Part shown: piece after piece, positions 34,801-47,256 of the stretch
How the letters are laid out: every line of letters starts with the position of its first letter
Position numbering within the stretch: position 1 is the first letter of the stretch
Assembly (NCBI RefSeq): GCF_937616625.2
Contig: NC_065570.1
Location: 52,629,665 to 52,693,664, forward strand
Reading direction: 5' to 3'
DNA length: 64,000 bases
Origin: Mercurialis annua
Taxonomy: Eukaryota; Streptophyta; Magnoliopsida; Malpighiales; Euphorbiaceae
The notes under the pieces: model-generated
Told to the model about the DNA's origin: nothing
The model's input: only the letters and a program-made list of their open reading frames with translations
Databases searched by the model: none
Position numbers and translations under genes: made by a program

Positions 34801-36433
34801 ATGGTAAATTTCATGCATTATACATGTTTACATCTCCTTCTCCATCTCTGCATTTTTTTTCATTGTGCATCTCTGGACAGTAAACATTATTTATTAATGT
34901 AAAAGTTAATACGTCGGAAGCACTTCTAGTTGATACATCTGTATCAATAACATGATCTTTCAGTTTCTGGCACATTTTGTATTCACTAAATAATTAGGTT
35001 TTCTGTTTCTTCAATATGGTTCCAGAAAATATGAAGAAATTTGTGCCCCCCGCGTTGAAGAATTTTGCTTCATAACCGACAATACTTACACTAGAAGAGA
35101 GGTATAATTCGACAAATAAACTTTATGCATAGGCTGTTGTATAGTTGATGTTTGCTTTATTTGTTCTTTGCTCATTCCATACACTTGACTGCTTTGTACA
35201 ATTAAGTATTTTCCAATTTAGTTACCTTTCAAGGCAATCTATTTGAATCGAAGTGCGATTATGTTGCACTTGTAAATGACATTTATGCTACATCAATTTC
35301 CAAATAACAGATTTAGTTGCATGCTGATATATTATGCTCGTAATGCGGTGTTGTGGCAGGTACTAAAAATGGAGAGACAAGTTCTAAATTTATTGTACTT
35401 CCAAATTTCTGTTCCCACCACAAAAACATTTCTGAGGTAAGTAAAATATTACTTTATGATTTTTGGGAAAAATTCCATCAAATAGGTGACCTACTAGTCT
35501 TTCTGAACATGATTCCTGCTTTTCAGGAGGTTTATTCAAGCAGCACAGGCTTCTTACAAGGTATTGCGCACAGAAACTATCTGTTTTGTAATGTACATTT
35601 TTCTGAAGATTCACTAAACATAAAATTAAACTGCTTACCTACTCTTGCAGGCTCCTTGTATTGAACTGGAGTTCTTGGCAAATTATTTGGCAGAACTGAC
35701 TCTTGTTGAATATGACTTCCTAAAGATCCTACCTTCTCTCATAGCCGCTTCTGCTGTGTTCCTTGCCCGGTGGACTCTCGATCAGTCAGACCACCCTTGG
35801 GTCTGTCCATCTATTCTCCCTATATCTTTTACTTTTTTTCTTGTGGAATGTCTGAATAGAATACTAATACTATTGATATTTTCTTTACAGAATCCCACGC
35901 TAGAACACTATACAAGTTACAATGCGTCGGAACTGAAAACTACCGTACTTGCCCTTGAAGATTTGCAGCTGAACACTAATGGTTGCCCACTCAACGCTAT
36001 ACGCGAAAAGTACAGACAGCAAAAGGTACAATTGACTGAATGCTATCAGTACCATCTCGCATAGTTTATTTATATCATTTTGTTCCCATTAGATAGTACA
36101 TTCACAGTATATTCATGCTTATTCTTTAAACCGAAATGAATTTAACCCAAAAACATCATTTTTCACATCTTTTAGACCATGTTTGGTTCGCGGCATAGAA
36201 TAGGTATTGTACAAATTATAGAATATAACTCCATTGAATTACTTTTACTTATCTAAAATTTGGACTAAAGAAAAGAATAGCTATTCCACATATTACTATC
36301 AATTATATGAACCAAAATGACCTAGTACTATAACATTATGATTCATTTCCTGATAGTCTTATTGTCATGACAGTTGAAGAGCGTAGCAAATATGACCTCT
36401 ACACAACGAGTTTTGTCACTTTTTGAAAGATGA
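31864..36433 (+). CDS. CYCA2: A2-type mitotic cyclin
   Basis: Eleven coding exons: 31864-32172, 32269-32521, 32808-32941, 33254-33346, 34503-34636, 35026-35101, 35360-35436, 35527-35560, 35651-35800, 35891-36025 and 36374-36433. All introns are GT-AG and the phases agree; 484 residues. A2 cyclins bind CDKA/CDKB in the nucleus and drive S-G2/M progression and the switch to endoreduplication. RITRARAKAL (residues 18-26) is the A2-type N-terminal motif and RAVLKDVTN (76-84) a canonical destruction box for APC/C. The cyclin fold starts near YAPEIYSN; the substrate-docking patch is MRGIL (253-257) in MRGILIDWLVE. The second cyclin fold includes SVPTTKTFLRRF and LPSLIAASAVFLARWTL. The C-terminus TSTQRVLSLFER is typical. 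Intron 4 carries a 514-bp MITE. The member number (A2;1 to A2;4) cannot be fixed. Confidence 0.95.
33526..34039. mobile_element. 514-bp inverted-repeat MITE in CYCA2 intron 4
   Basis: The left end GGCCAATCCCCTGAAAAAAC is mirrored by the right end ...CAGGGGTTAAGCC. Terminal repeats run about 240 bp with high identity (for example CACCTTTCAACCCCCC and CTTCATTTGCACCCTCACC against their complements), so nearly the whole element is one long palindrome. It belongs to the same family as 15,176-16,038. Splice sites on both sides are intact. No obvious target-site duplication. Confidence 0.85.
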
Positions 36434-38484
36434 CAACAGCAGGCCTACCTACTTTTAACTTCATTTCGTCAAATCGAAGGTGATTATGATCCTCGCCATC
36501 ATCCTTATAAATCAAAAGCTTCTTTGATTTTCCAGTTCTCTATCTTTCTCTCTGCCTTTGTTGTAGCATCTGATCTGAATCTGGGTTTTCCAGACTTGTT
36601 AACCAGTAGTTTGCAAGTGGTAATACACTTACACAAGTAACTTATGTGCCCTAAGCAAGATAATGATGTTCAGAACTTTCTAATCCATGGAAAGTTCATA
36701 ACATTAGCTAAATTTTTTTAGAAGTGGCACCGGGAAATGTACCTATTCGGAGATCACTTGTACGTAAACTGTGAATTATATGCAGGAAAAAAAAAGAAAA
36801 AAAAAACTAATTTTTTTTAGCGTAATGCTTCTTAATTCATGTTAAATTAATTTTTGTTACGTATATATATTGAAAGGAAGTAGTCAAGTAGCCTACTTGA
36901 TTTTTATTATCGAAGTTCTACCACCTATGTACATTACTTTCCCTTTTTAATTGTTCAACAGTTGAATGTATTTTTGTACAATTGACCTTCATTTCATCCT
37001 CTAACTTAGCACAAAAGATTTAATAAGTTTGGACAAAAAAAACCTACAACTTAGCATAATTGTATCATAGTTGTATCGTTTTACCCCCCCTATTTGTAAA
37101 TGATCATCATGCTCCTAGGAGCGTGATATTCAATTAGAGGGTAAAATGGTTCAATTTTGTTAAGCTGAGGATTTATTTATCTACAATCAATAATTTAGAT
37201 TCTTTTAATCTTTTGTCAAATTGGAGTAAAATGAACCGATTGGTTTTTTTTATAGAAAAAGTGTGTTTATATAAAATTAATGTTTAGGGCCATGTGTGTA
37301 GGGTTCAAAAGATTCCTTACTTAATGTTAGCCTTCCATCTTGCCAAACAAATGAATGATGACAATATGTTGTTGGCATAGTACACATCAAATTCAGAGGC
37401 TGATGGAGAAAGAATGGGCCAATTCATTTCATTCATTTGAAAATGATGCAAATTATATACTAAGAATATGGGCGTGGAGTATGTTTTGTGCCACTTAAAG
37501 TGTATTTTAGGTTTTGCGAGATAGAGAAAGACCTTAAAGTGAAAGTTACTTTAGGTTGAGAAAGTGAAGTTGACACCTCAAAAGACATGAATAAATTTTT
37601 TATATCGGGAGTGTTTTAAAAACTGAACTGGTATGGCGAAAAACTTTAAAAATTAATAAATTAATTACACTCTTACTAATAAATAAATATAATTTTTACA
37701 GTTTTTTAAAATTAATTGAACGATCTGGTTCATTCTTACACACTAGATTAGACAATATTAGAATTGGCGGAAATATTAATTTTGGAGAAAAAATATTTAC
37801 AAATATTTATTAGATAAAAATAATTATTCCCTCAATCCTGTTTAAGAAATCTAATTTTTATTTTTTGGATGTGAGAAAAATATTAATTTTTTTGCTAATT
37901 AATAGTGATTGATGAGTTTCTTTCAAAGCAATTCATATTGTTGTGTTTTTTCCCTTCCTGTTAAAGCAAGAGTGACGGTACATAAGCAAAATCCCCCCTT
38001 ACTCTTCATTCAAACAACGTTTCTTGTTTTAAAAACATGTCAGAAACTTGACGTTCCACGCGCAGAACTTCACTTTTTATATGGAAATTCTTAAAATAAC
38101 TCCGTTTTAGCGTGTCCAAGTATCCCGGTATCCATTCTACCTAGCAAACCATACAAGCCAGTAGGAGTCTTTTTTCTCTCTCAATTGTTGGAGGAAAAAA
38201 CATGGAATAATTAGCAAAGAAGCTGACCACAAAAAGAAATTAATTGTAATAGTACACCGCATGGCACTTCCAATTAAGCTTACAGAAGGAAGCAAATTAA
38301 CATCCACACAGTAGCACCAGAAAATACAACAGGATGATCAGTACAAGTTACAACAATAACTATCTGCCATAGTACCATCCCCACAAAAAAAAAATCCTAC
38401 AACCCCAATTAGCAGCAATTTCCATGAAAGGAGAGGGGAGCTGAAACAAAAACTCGGCCAAAACCGCAGTTAATAATACATTGG
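36434..38484. other. CYCA2 / PP2A B' convergent intergenic region
   Basis: Contains the 3' UTRs of two convergent genes. At about 37,030-37,190 a small inverted repeat is seen: ACAACTTAGCATAATTG and GTTTTACCCC on the left are mirrored by GGGTAAAATGG and CAATTTTGTTAAGCTGAGG on the right, probably a decayed MITE. An A-rich run lies at 36,785-36,807. No gene supported. Confidence 0.4.
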
Positions 38485-40973
38485 TTAACATGCAATTGAG
38501 GCAGCGAAAGGAGTTACCAAGACAGCGGTATTTCCTGTTACGGGTTTGAGACTGGCAGCGTACTCCAGTTGCCGCCATGCTTCCTTTCGCTTTTCGGACA
38601 TGGAGCTTAGGTTTTCTTGTTCTTCCTTGAATTGTTCAAGGCAGGAGACAAATAGTGGTTCATCCATCTCGGAGAACATTTTTCTGATATTCAGAGTTAA
38701 GTTGAGCACTGCTTGATTCCAATGGTTATGGGCATTTTTCTCTAAAGCTGGAAATATGACGGGCATAATCGCATGCCGGTTATGTGCAATTAAGTTGACA
38801 ATTTGGTCATTGTTCCACAAGAAAAGGGCTCTTTCCGCCACCTGACGCAAACAAGCAGTAAAGGTTTATGCCTCATAACTTATTTATGTACAAATAAAAC
38901 TCATAGTTCACAAGCTAAATAGAAATTTGAAACAACGCCTAACTTGTAGCTACATTCAAAGAATAACAGGAGGAATCGAAAGGCATTCCAAGCAGAAAGG
39001 GATATAACTAGTCAAAAGAATCGAAAGGAATGCTAACTGAAGTTTCCGAGTAAGTGTAGTGCCGTAGATTAAAAAAAATAAGAAGCATTGCTGCTACTCC
39101 ATAACACCAAAAAGTGTTAAAGCAAGCTCAGATGTCATGTTTTGAAAGTGCTTCTACTTAAACAGACAGCAAGAGAAAGAGCACAGCAGTTTTAATGCCA
39201 AACTCAGAACAATCCCATATCATAGAGATTTCATTAAAGCACCGTTGTGACATTTGCATTTGAATGTTAAAAATGATTCAGCTTGAGTTTGATTGATGTA
39301 AGAACACTCTCAGGAATTTCTAACACTACATTATGGACGGAAGACAAATAGGGCTTTTACCGAAGGATGAAAGATAAAAAAAGACGTGTTGCACAAAACA
39401 GGAGTTGACTGATACGGAAAACAGCGAATTATATAAAAGAATTTGTTATAAAAAAAAAAGTTTCAAATTTGTCTACAGAAATGAAAAATGAGCTCCCCGT
39501 GCAACATAGAAAAAAAAAGTATTTTAAGATTAATCTGTGCTCCTACTTCTACTAGTATAGTTCCACTACCTCATAGAAGTGCCCTCACACCAGAAAGAAG
39601 AATTTGAAATATGCAAAAGGAGAGGTCGCGAGCCTATGTTACACAAAAACATAATTTGAAACATGAAACGGTGGAATGATATTTTTTTACAGGAATAGGC
39701 TATAAACATAAACAGAGTTTCATCGGAAACATAGTACTTGACAATTTTCAGTACAACATAGTTCCTAGCAAACGAGGAAGGATAAAATAACAAGAACCAA
39801 GCAAAGGAACAAAACATAGCATATTCTGAGTACCTGAAAGTGGAAACTGTTAATGCAGCACCCAATCCGCCAGAACAACGGAACCATAATTTTCTGAAAT
39901 TCCACCATGTTAATAGCTTCCAAAATCTCTTCCAATTCACCAAGAAACATTACCTCCTTCTGGCTATTAGTTATCGGCCAGTATTTGAGCAATCCCTTTA
40001 TCACAATCGTAGCCAACTTTGGCTCCTTCTCAATAAACTGTGTCACACAATACGACAACTGTTGAAAATAAATTCCCACAGATTTTGGCTTATGGAGTGG
40101 TATCAAAACCCTCCATAAGAAAATCTTATGCTCCTCTTTCAATGGCAACGCAAAGCCACTAATAATACTCCCAAAAATCTCCAACAATTCCGCAATACCA
40201 TTATGCTTCTCGATCTCAAAAACAAACCTGTAAGATATATTGCTTATCGCCTTTCGAATAAAAGGCCTATGCACCATAAATTTCCCATAAACTCTATGCA
40301 ATATTGTCTTCAAACAGTCCCTTTCTCTTGGATCCTCGGATTCAAACAAGTCGAGCAATCTCAAAATAAATGAATGGTCTATGTACTTCTTGGCTACTTT
40401 AGCATCTAAGCAGGAAGAAGTAATAAATCTAAGCAACAAATCGTACACAATTTGCAAATGTGGCCAAGCAGGATCAAACATTGGCTCATCATTATCCTCA
40501 TTCTCACTCAAACTATTAGAATTAGTCCTATAATTCGGCGGAAAGATTCTAAATAAATTAACAGCACACATTCTACACATTGCTAAGATTGCAGGCTCAC
40601 TGAATTTCACAGACCCAGAAGCTACAAAATCTAAAAGCTCAAGCAAAGTTTGTTTCTTTACATCTTTTTCAAGTGTGTTCTTAGTTGGGTCAGTGAAATC
40701 AAACGTCACACAACACAAACTTACTTTGCTTACAAAAAGGTTCATTCTTTCTGCACTTGGAACATCCTTGAATGGAACCAAAGGCTCAATCCCAGCCACC
40801 ACACTGGCCGGAAACACAGCCGATGAGGTCCGCTTCGGACCATTACACTTAGCTCCAGAGGCAGGGAATAAGCTTGTGGATCTCTGAATACAAGGAGCCT
40901 CAATCCGAGTTGGCTCAGTTGAGTCAGGCTTTGATGATTTTCTAGGGAGTTTACTCAAGAATTGCTTCAACAT
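38485..40973 (-). CDS. PP2A regulatory subunit B' (B56 family)
   Basis: Two exons, 40973-39834 and 38841-38485, joined at a codon boundary across a 992-bp GT-AG intron; 498 residues. B' subunits form HEAT-like solenoids that bind the PP2A A/C core and select substrates in hormone, stress and cell-cycle signalling. The body is unmistakable: [113 protein letters not shown] and [10 protein letters not shown]. The N-terminus [15 protein letters not shown] is typical of one plant B' clade. Earlier in-frame sequence is open but lacks an ATG, so 40,973 is the start. The Ser/Pro-rich residues 15-65 are probably disordered. Which B' isoform it represents cannot be told. Confidence 0.95.
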
Positions 40974-41864
40974 GGTTAAAGATTCAAACTTCTCTTCTCC
41001 TGCTTTATTTCCAAAACAAAGAAACCCCAATGTAAAGAGGGTTAAACTAAAATTACAACAGCATCATAGCCATTAAAATGGTAGAATTAGGTCAATTAAC
41101 ATGAACCCTTTTCAAGTTTTGAAGATGGATCTAGAGAGAATGTGGTTAGATCCAAAGATTTGAGGGTTACTTTGAAGATATTTTTGCTGTTCTTGAACCA
41201 CATTTTATGGTAAAAGAAAGATGAGATCTTTAACCAAAAAACTTGAATTAAAAAACACCCAACAGAAAAATAATCAAAACCAGCAACTGGGTTTTCAGTT
41301 TTGAGCTCAACAGACAAAACCCACAATTTATAATTAACAAATTTGGAGTGAGAGAGACAAACATAGAAGAGAAAGATTCATGTAATTAATAATTATTACA
41401 AATAGAAAAAAAAAAGAGAATCTGAGGTTTAAGTTAAGGAAGAAAGAGATCTAATCTAAGGAAATAAATTATGGTTGTGTGTTATGATGATGTTAATGTT
41501 TCATCTTCCATCAAACTTAAATGAATCCAACGCAAAAAAACCTAAGAAATAATGGAACTCTGTTTTTTATTTTATAATATTTGCTTTATTATTTTTATTA
41601 CAATTATTTTTCTTTATTGTTTCTTTTGTTTCTCGGTTGATGAGAAAACTACGGCATTTTCTCGGAAAATGTAGGTATTTAAGAGCTAAAAAGATTAAAA
41701 AAGATTAACATAAAAAAGACTAAAAATATTTTTTTTAATTAATTAATCTATTACTTCTTTATACACCTGACGATGGACCGTACGGTATTGACTTGTATAA
41801 TTATTTTGTACCATTGGATTCCAATACCACAACAAATAAGCGTTTATTAATTGTTCTCCAACTG
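40974..41864. other. PP2A B' upstream region
   Basis: Probable leader and promoter of the B' gene, with GA/CT-rich stretches (41,345-41,460). The captured-gene transposon begins 892 bp upstream of the B' start codon. The 9-bp target duplication copy CTCCAACTG lies at 41,856-41,864. Confidence 0.4.
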
Positions 41865-42019
41865 GGGTCATTCTAGAGTACCACTGAAGTTTAGGTACCA
41901 CTGGTTATGATAACCGTTAGATCATTTTTTGATTAGTTTCCTCTGTTGATTATATTATCAGCTACTTATTCAGTGGGTGACATAATTAAATCACAGTCGT
42001 CTCTTATATGGTCAGCACA

Positions 42020-42690
42020 ATTATCTCTAACCCGTTCCACCACCAACAAGAGTTCCACCACCACCAACAGCTTCTCCACTTCCACCTCCTCCACTCCTCA
42101 CCCAACCACCACCACCACTGCAACCGCTCCCTCTCTTCTCTTCTCCCATCAGATCCTCACTTTCCCTTCTCCCTCTCTTCACTAGCCGACTCTGATCGTC
42201 CCGCCCTCTCATTCCGCTCTTCAATCGACGCTTCGTTTTTAGCTCTCTCAAACCCCGTTTCTGACCCACTCTTCCAATGGCTTTACGAAATGTTTTGTTG
42301 ATAGGATACCCATCCTCGTTTCATTTTCTTTCTTTTATCCTCTGTTTTTGGGTTTGTTTCCGCCGAGAATTCACTCCTCGGATTCTGCCTCAAGTCCTTC
42401 ACTTGTTAGGTTTGAAGCTGTTCTTCTTGCTTTTTACTTATCTGAAGCTAAATCCCGCAGCAGTCAGGCGGTTCTTGTGCAAATTCCTGATCTTTCTCAA
42501 CCTTTTCTTCATCATACTCCTCGTACTAAGGTTAATTCAACTTGTTGTCAAGTATTAGTCTGTCTGTAGGAGTTTTGTCTCCTCTTAAGCCTCAAATTAC
42601 TGATAAGTCGACTAAACGCCCCATCATTGTTGGTGTTATTCTTGATTGTTATTTTTTTGGGAGCTCGAAGAACTCTGTACCCATTTGCCA
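42020..42690 (+). pseudogene. Captured hyccin (FAM126)-like gene fragment
   Basis: Reading with frame changes, the strand gives PVSDPLFQWLYE, then RFEAVLLAFYLSEAKSRSS, QAVLVQIPDLSQP and VGVLSPLKPQITDKSTKRP followed by IIVGVILDCYF. This order matches plant hyccin-domain proteins, components of the plasma-membrane PI4K complex. The N-terminal part is Thr/His/Pro-rich. At least one frameshift after LYE (near 42,295) and a further break near 42,540 destroy the reading frame, and the C-terminal half is missing. A donor-like GTTAATTC follows PRTK. It is a pseudogene piece inside the Pack-MULE. The family call rests on remembered motifs and is moderately sure. Confidence 0.65.
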
Positions 42691-43068
42691 AATTCCTCAG
42701 TGTGCTCTCGTGGGTGCATGGGAAATGTCCATGTATATCGGTCAGTTAGAGTTCTATAACGGGGAAGCACCGGACCGTATGAATAGCTTATGAGGAAGTT
42801 CATATTGTGATGGTAAACAATACTTCTATGTCTCTGAGTAAAATACTATGGCTGTTTTAACCGGAATGTAGTAGCGAGTGAGGGAACTGACATATTTCTT
42901 GTGTCAGGTTTGGAAGGCATAGTTGGTATTAACTGATTTTTTGTTGCATAAGATGTTTACTTCATCTAAATTTGATGGGATTAGTTCGTTAGAAGTCGGT
43001 ACTGGAACTATTATGTATCTTTAGACTACATGATTAATTTATAGCAGAAGTTCTCAGTCACCGATTAC

Positions 43069-44572
43069 ATGCTTCGCGAACTCACAGTACTCGGAGAATT
43101 CAAGCCGTACGGCTTAATAGCTGAAGCTCTCGACAGCAAGCCTGAATATAACAATGTCGCCGCTGATAAGTACGACTACTTCCTTTTTGACCCCGAAATC
43201 GTCCGAGACCAATGCGAACTCAACGATTCTGATATTTCTGAGTCTCCTTTTGGTGATCAGTGTGATCACGAGCTCTTCATTCGAGGAAACACGTAAGTTA
43301 CTCTGTGTAGTCTGTATTGATTTGAATATTATTTAGTTTGCTTGAAATTTAGAATTATTATTTGAGGATTTCATTTTTATGATTTATTATTGTTGGGTGT
43401 AACAGGATAATATGGTCGATAGGCTCGCGAGTTTTCAAGAGATTCACGTCTCCCACTCCGGTTAAAATGGTAAGTGTCTTCTACGTTACTTGCGACATGT
43501 GCATTATGATTAATACTTTTTTAATTAATGATATTGAGATTCTATTATTAATTGCTATATTAGGCGTGCTGGTGTCGCCTGGGCGATACGTCTGAGGCTT
43601 TGCTATGCGTCTTGCAAATTGATTCTCTAACGGTATGCAGCATATCAGGCAAGCTTAGAAGGAAGAATTTGTTAATTATTGAGTTAAGTGATCAAAGTTG
43701 TTCTTATTTATTCTCCGGAGACTTGAATTTTTTCCAAATTATATATTGCAATAATGTGTTATTAGGGTAAATTACTGATAGTTTTTTTATATGTGTAATC
43801 AAAGTTTTAAATGTAGTGTTATGTTGGTTGTTTGGTATACCATTGTGTGCATGAACTTTCTTCATTTGGACATCAGCTAACTGAGAGCAGCAAATTCTGT
43901 GTGATGATCTTGTTATTTTTTGCCTGCTATGCTGTTTATTTTATTTGTATGTTCATTGAAGCAACGTAATTGTTGTTTTTTAATTCTGGAACTTAGTTCA
44001 ATTATTTTATTCGTCATTCGGTTTCATGGGGTTGTGCTTGATTCATTTCTGAACTTACCATGCAATCTTCTTAATTTTATTTCTTTTCTTTTTTAACTTT
44101 TACCAGGTGAATTAGTATCCATTCCCCTTCCCTGTACTATTACTTCGATGTGGCCTCTTCCATTTGGTTTGTTACTTCAGTCAGTAGCTGAAGGAGGTAC
44201 ATCAACCCAACCTACATTTTTATCAACAAGTCCTTTATCAGATACGCGTGATATTTTCCGCTCTCGGAAAGATATTAGTCAGAGTCCATAACATAATGTC
44301 GCTTTTATGGGTACAATTGATAATTTTAATCAAAGCAGAAACAGCTACATCTCGCATCTGATTCTGAAGGATTTGCTGGAAGAGCCGCATGTATTTATAT
44401 GTTCTGCATATCTGGCTTTTAGTAAATTTTAGAGTCAGAAACAATCCATGTTACTAAAACATTGTCAGTCTATTTATATTGAAGAAAGAGGAAAATTGAG
44501 CATAATGAAGGATTTTGATGAAAGAACAATTTGAACAAGTGATCAAGCTTCTCTAATGGCTTCATATAACAA
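43069..44572 (+). pseudogene. APC1: Captured N-terminal fragment of APC1 (anaphase-promoting complex subunit 1)
   Basis: Exons 43069-43292, 43406-43469, 43564-43648 and 44107 onwards. They give MLRELTVLGEFKPYGLIAEA, YFLFDPEIVRDQ, IIWSIGSRVFKRFTSPTPVK, CWCRLGDTSEALLCVLQID and GELVSIPLPCTITSMWPLPF, the N-terminal beta-propeller of the APC/C scaffold APC1. Only about 230 of some 1,700 residues are present. Breaks: intron 3 starts with GC rather than GT (TCAG|GCAAGC), and a stop codon follows DISQSP near 44,291. SHLILKDLLEEP is in another frame, and the conserved IWTSD carries TGA for Trp (MKDFDERTI-stop-TSD) near 44,529. Introns are retained, so it was copied from genomic DNA, not mRNA. Confidence 0.9.
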
Positions 44573-46434
44573 AGGTATCTTTTTTTTTGACTTGATACAT
44601 TACGTATTTTGTTTTCCTCACCTTGCAAAGTATAAAGTTATTCGGATGGTAATTATTGGTGGGATTCTGCTCCAATTTTTTGCAATAGAGAAATTTGTAA
44701 TGATTTAGATAATCTTTCAAGATATAGATTTGTCTAATGTGGGAAGGGTTTTTTTGATTTTATGTGGTTTGTTGGAATCACCTGTCGGCAGGGCTCTGAT
44801 ATTCTGCATTTTCTATTTTGGGTTCATAGTTGGTGCGTATTTGCTTGGTTTTGGACAGTGCATTGGTGGTTAAAGCTTGGACCTGGTTGCTGCAAATCTG
44901 ATTTGTCTCTTCATTATTGGTTCATGAAGTGTTTGTTGCTTTCAAAGAAGTCTTCTCAGATTTTGCTCCTTACATGTGTTTTTGGCTCTACAGTTCTTAT
45001 TGGTTCGTGACGTATTCTAGCTCGTCGAACAAAAGTTGAAATCGATATTTCTGAGAGTTAAATTAAACAAGTAAACCTTATCATTGTAAATTTTGAAAAG
45101 GTAGGTAGTTGAAGCCTTCTACTTGCTTGCAACTACATTTCTGTTGGGAATGTTTCATACAGCAAGACATATATAAATCATTTTTTTATTATTAAATAAT
45201 TAGTGAATCTTGGAGCAATGAGTTTTTTATATTTATTTTTAAAAATGTATTGAGAAAATAAAGCCATTTAATATAAAATAATATCAATATTTAAATTATA
45301 TGATATTGTTTAACTCGACCAAATAATCTTTTTTTGAAAATTTATATAAACCGTATTATTTTAGATTTTTTATTGAAAGAAGTAAACTACTAAATAGCTA
45401 AACAATTAAAAAAATGAAAAGAAGTATTAAAATAAAGCTAATTAAAATACCAAGAATTAATTATATGTAAAAGGATTAGTTTGTATTATTAATTCTCTGT
45501 CAAAGGTTTTTGTATTATCAACTTTGTAATTAATTCATAAAAAAAACTTAGTAATTAAAAGTAAGACCCACTATTATAAAACTAGGGGTGTAACCGAGTC
45601 GAGTCGAAACAAAATGCAAATTTTTGTACATTTCTACATGATTGACAGAGAGTGAAATGCCGAGATCAAACAATTAAATTTGTTAGCAAGCATTTGCAGA
45701 AGACTAAATTTTGAGATAGAAAATCAAAATGAAAAATTTGGAAGATAAAAAAACAAGTAAAATTAACTAGTAATTGAAGTCTGAAGTGGTAAAAACTAAA
45801 AACAAGATGCGGAAAACAACACTCAGAATGTCTTGAACCCCAATATGTCCCATACATCAATCTCTCACAGAACGAGCCTTTTGCCAATGCAATGCACCAA
45901 CATCCATGATCTTATGCTCCTACAAAAACAGAAGGATTAACCAGGAGTTAGAATTCGATCTTCCAAGACTCCAACATCGATTTTTATTATTTAATCACTC
46001 TCTATCTATCTAGCACCAAAACAGAAACGAATATGGGAGATGCCAAATTGATAAAAATAAAACAATAATAAGAATATGTTATAAATATAGAATTTGGAAG
46101 TTTCACAATCGCTTTTGAAAAAAAAAATCAAATACGAAAACGTAGCACCCAAGATTTTATTGTAGCATGACAAGCGCTGCAAGATCAATGTTGAGAAAGT
46201 TCATAGCATGACAAGCACCCTCTAATAAAACGACCCAGTAAAATAGAACATTAGAATAAGGAAGAAAGAAAAGCTCCAAATTATTTTAAGAAACCAGCAC
46301 AAACTAACCTTATGATTATTGACTGGTATTTTCCATATGCATATCATTATGACCAAAGAAACAAAATGAGGAAGAAGGACCTTTGAAAGATAACATACTG
46401 AAATGCACAATAAAGAATGCTAAGAATCTGTTAC
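44573..46434. other. Interior of the Pack-MULE without an identified gene
   Basis: Mostly AT-rich. A frame open for about 80 codons at 44,762-45,007 (plus) is Trp/Cys-rich; an alternative frame there reads IFCIFYFGFIVGAYLLGFGQ before a stop, possibly another captured membrane-protein exon. On the minus strand near 45,915-45,850 an acceptor-like TTTTTGTAG precedes EHKIMDVGALHWQKARSVRD and then a stop. I do not recognise either. A 13-base direct repeat TAGCATGACAAGC occurs at 46,163 and 46,204. Confidence 0.35.
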
Positions 46435-46585
46435 CTTTCATCATCTTATTGTAAGCAGTGTCTGCTATGGCATAAATATGAGGATTGTCCATAAGTTTCT
46501 GTTTGTAAGCCTCGATAATTTTACTTCCAAAGAGTGGCACAGGTTTAAAGGGATGGACAGGAATCAATACAGGCCCTGCTTTACT
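46435..46585 (-). pseudogene. Captured single exon of a myosin motor domain (class VIII-like)
   Basis: A 151-nt exon bounded by intact splice sites (acceptor ATGCAG, donor AAAG|GTAAC) encodes SKAGPVLIPVHPFKPVPLFG followed by SKIIEAYKQ and NPHIYAIADTAYNKMMK. This is the start of the myosin motor head just before the P-loop exon; class VIII (ATM1-like) is the closest style because of KAGPVL and AYNxMM. The P-loop GESGAGKTE exon is absent, so only an isolated fragment was captured. It lies antisense to the APC1 and sHSP fragments. Confidence 0.85.
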
Positions 46586-46909
46586 CTGCATGATTAAACA
46601 CGAGAACGGTTGAGAGGAGTGTAAAGAGATTTATAGCTTACTAACAAGAGCAATAGTAATCTATTGTACATACATAAATAATATCCTCAGAATACCGGTG
46701 CTTAAGATTGTAATGAACTCTATGTCAATGGAACCAAATTATTTGAAAGCAAAATTTGCCAATTTTTGCACATCAGAGGGTTGGCAAACATCACATGCTA
46801 TTCCAAATCCTAAAACCAACAGCAACTCTATACCCGTAAAACAATTACAATAACCTCATAAGCAACCTAACAAACGACATAATTCAATTTCAACAAAAAT
46901 AAAGCAAAC

Positions 46910-47010
46910 CTTACGAATGAGGCAGTCCAAGACTGAACTCTTGAGTTCGTCAGTAGTAATACTAGTAGCTCCTGCTGTATAAACTGCTGCTACCACTATT
47001 TGGCTTCTCC
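46910..47010 (-). pseudogene. Unidentified captured exon
   Basis: On the minus strand a frame reads RRSQIVVAAVYTAGATSITT followed by DELKSSVLDCLIRK and ends at a good donor (CGTAAG|GTTTGC). The composition looks protein-coding and different from the flanks. It is not part of a myosin as far as I can tell, and I cannot name the family. It may be a fifth donor gene or a further exon of the same donor as the neighbouring fragment. Confidence 0.35.
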
Positions 47011-47256
47011 TCAAACGTTGCTCTTGTCACGAACTTACCAAATTTTGCTGAAAAATACATTTTTCAAATTAGTATAAATTCTTTCAAACTAAAAAGGAAA
47101 AGCGAAGAAAAAAAATAGAAGAAATGAAAACCTAGGGTTTTGATTTCGTAAAAATACAAAGCTCCTCCACCGTCACCTGCATCACAACGAAGAAGAAAAC
47201 ACAATATAATCAACATCTACTAATAACACCAGTTTTAAATTTTACTACAGAGAAAA

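Noticed and set aside
39566..39943. 125-codon minus frame overlapping the PP2A B' exon end
   Set aside because: Out of frame with the B' protein and mostly within its intron; a shadow frame.
44762..45010. 82-codon Trp/Cys-rich frame as a gene
   Set aside because: Composition unlike known proteins, no start context or homologue recognised; kept only as an unexplained part of the Pack-MULE interior.
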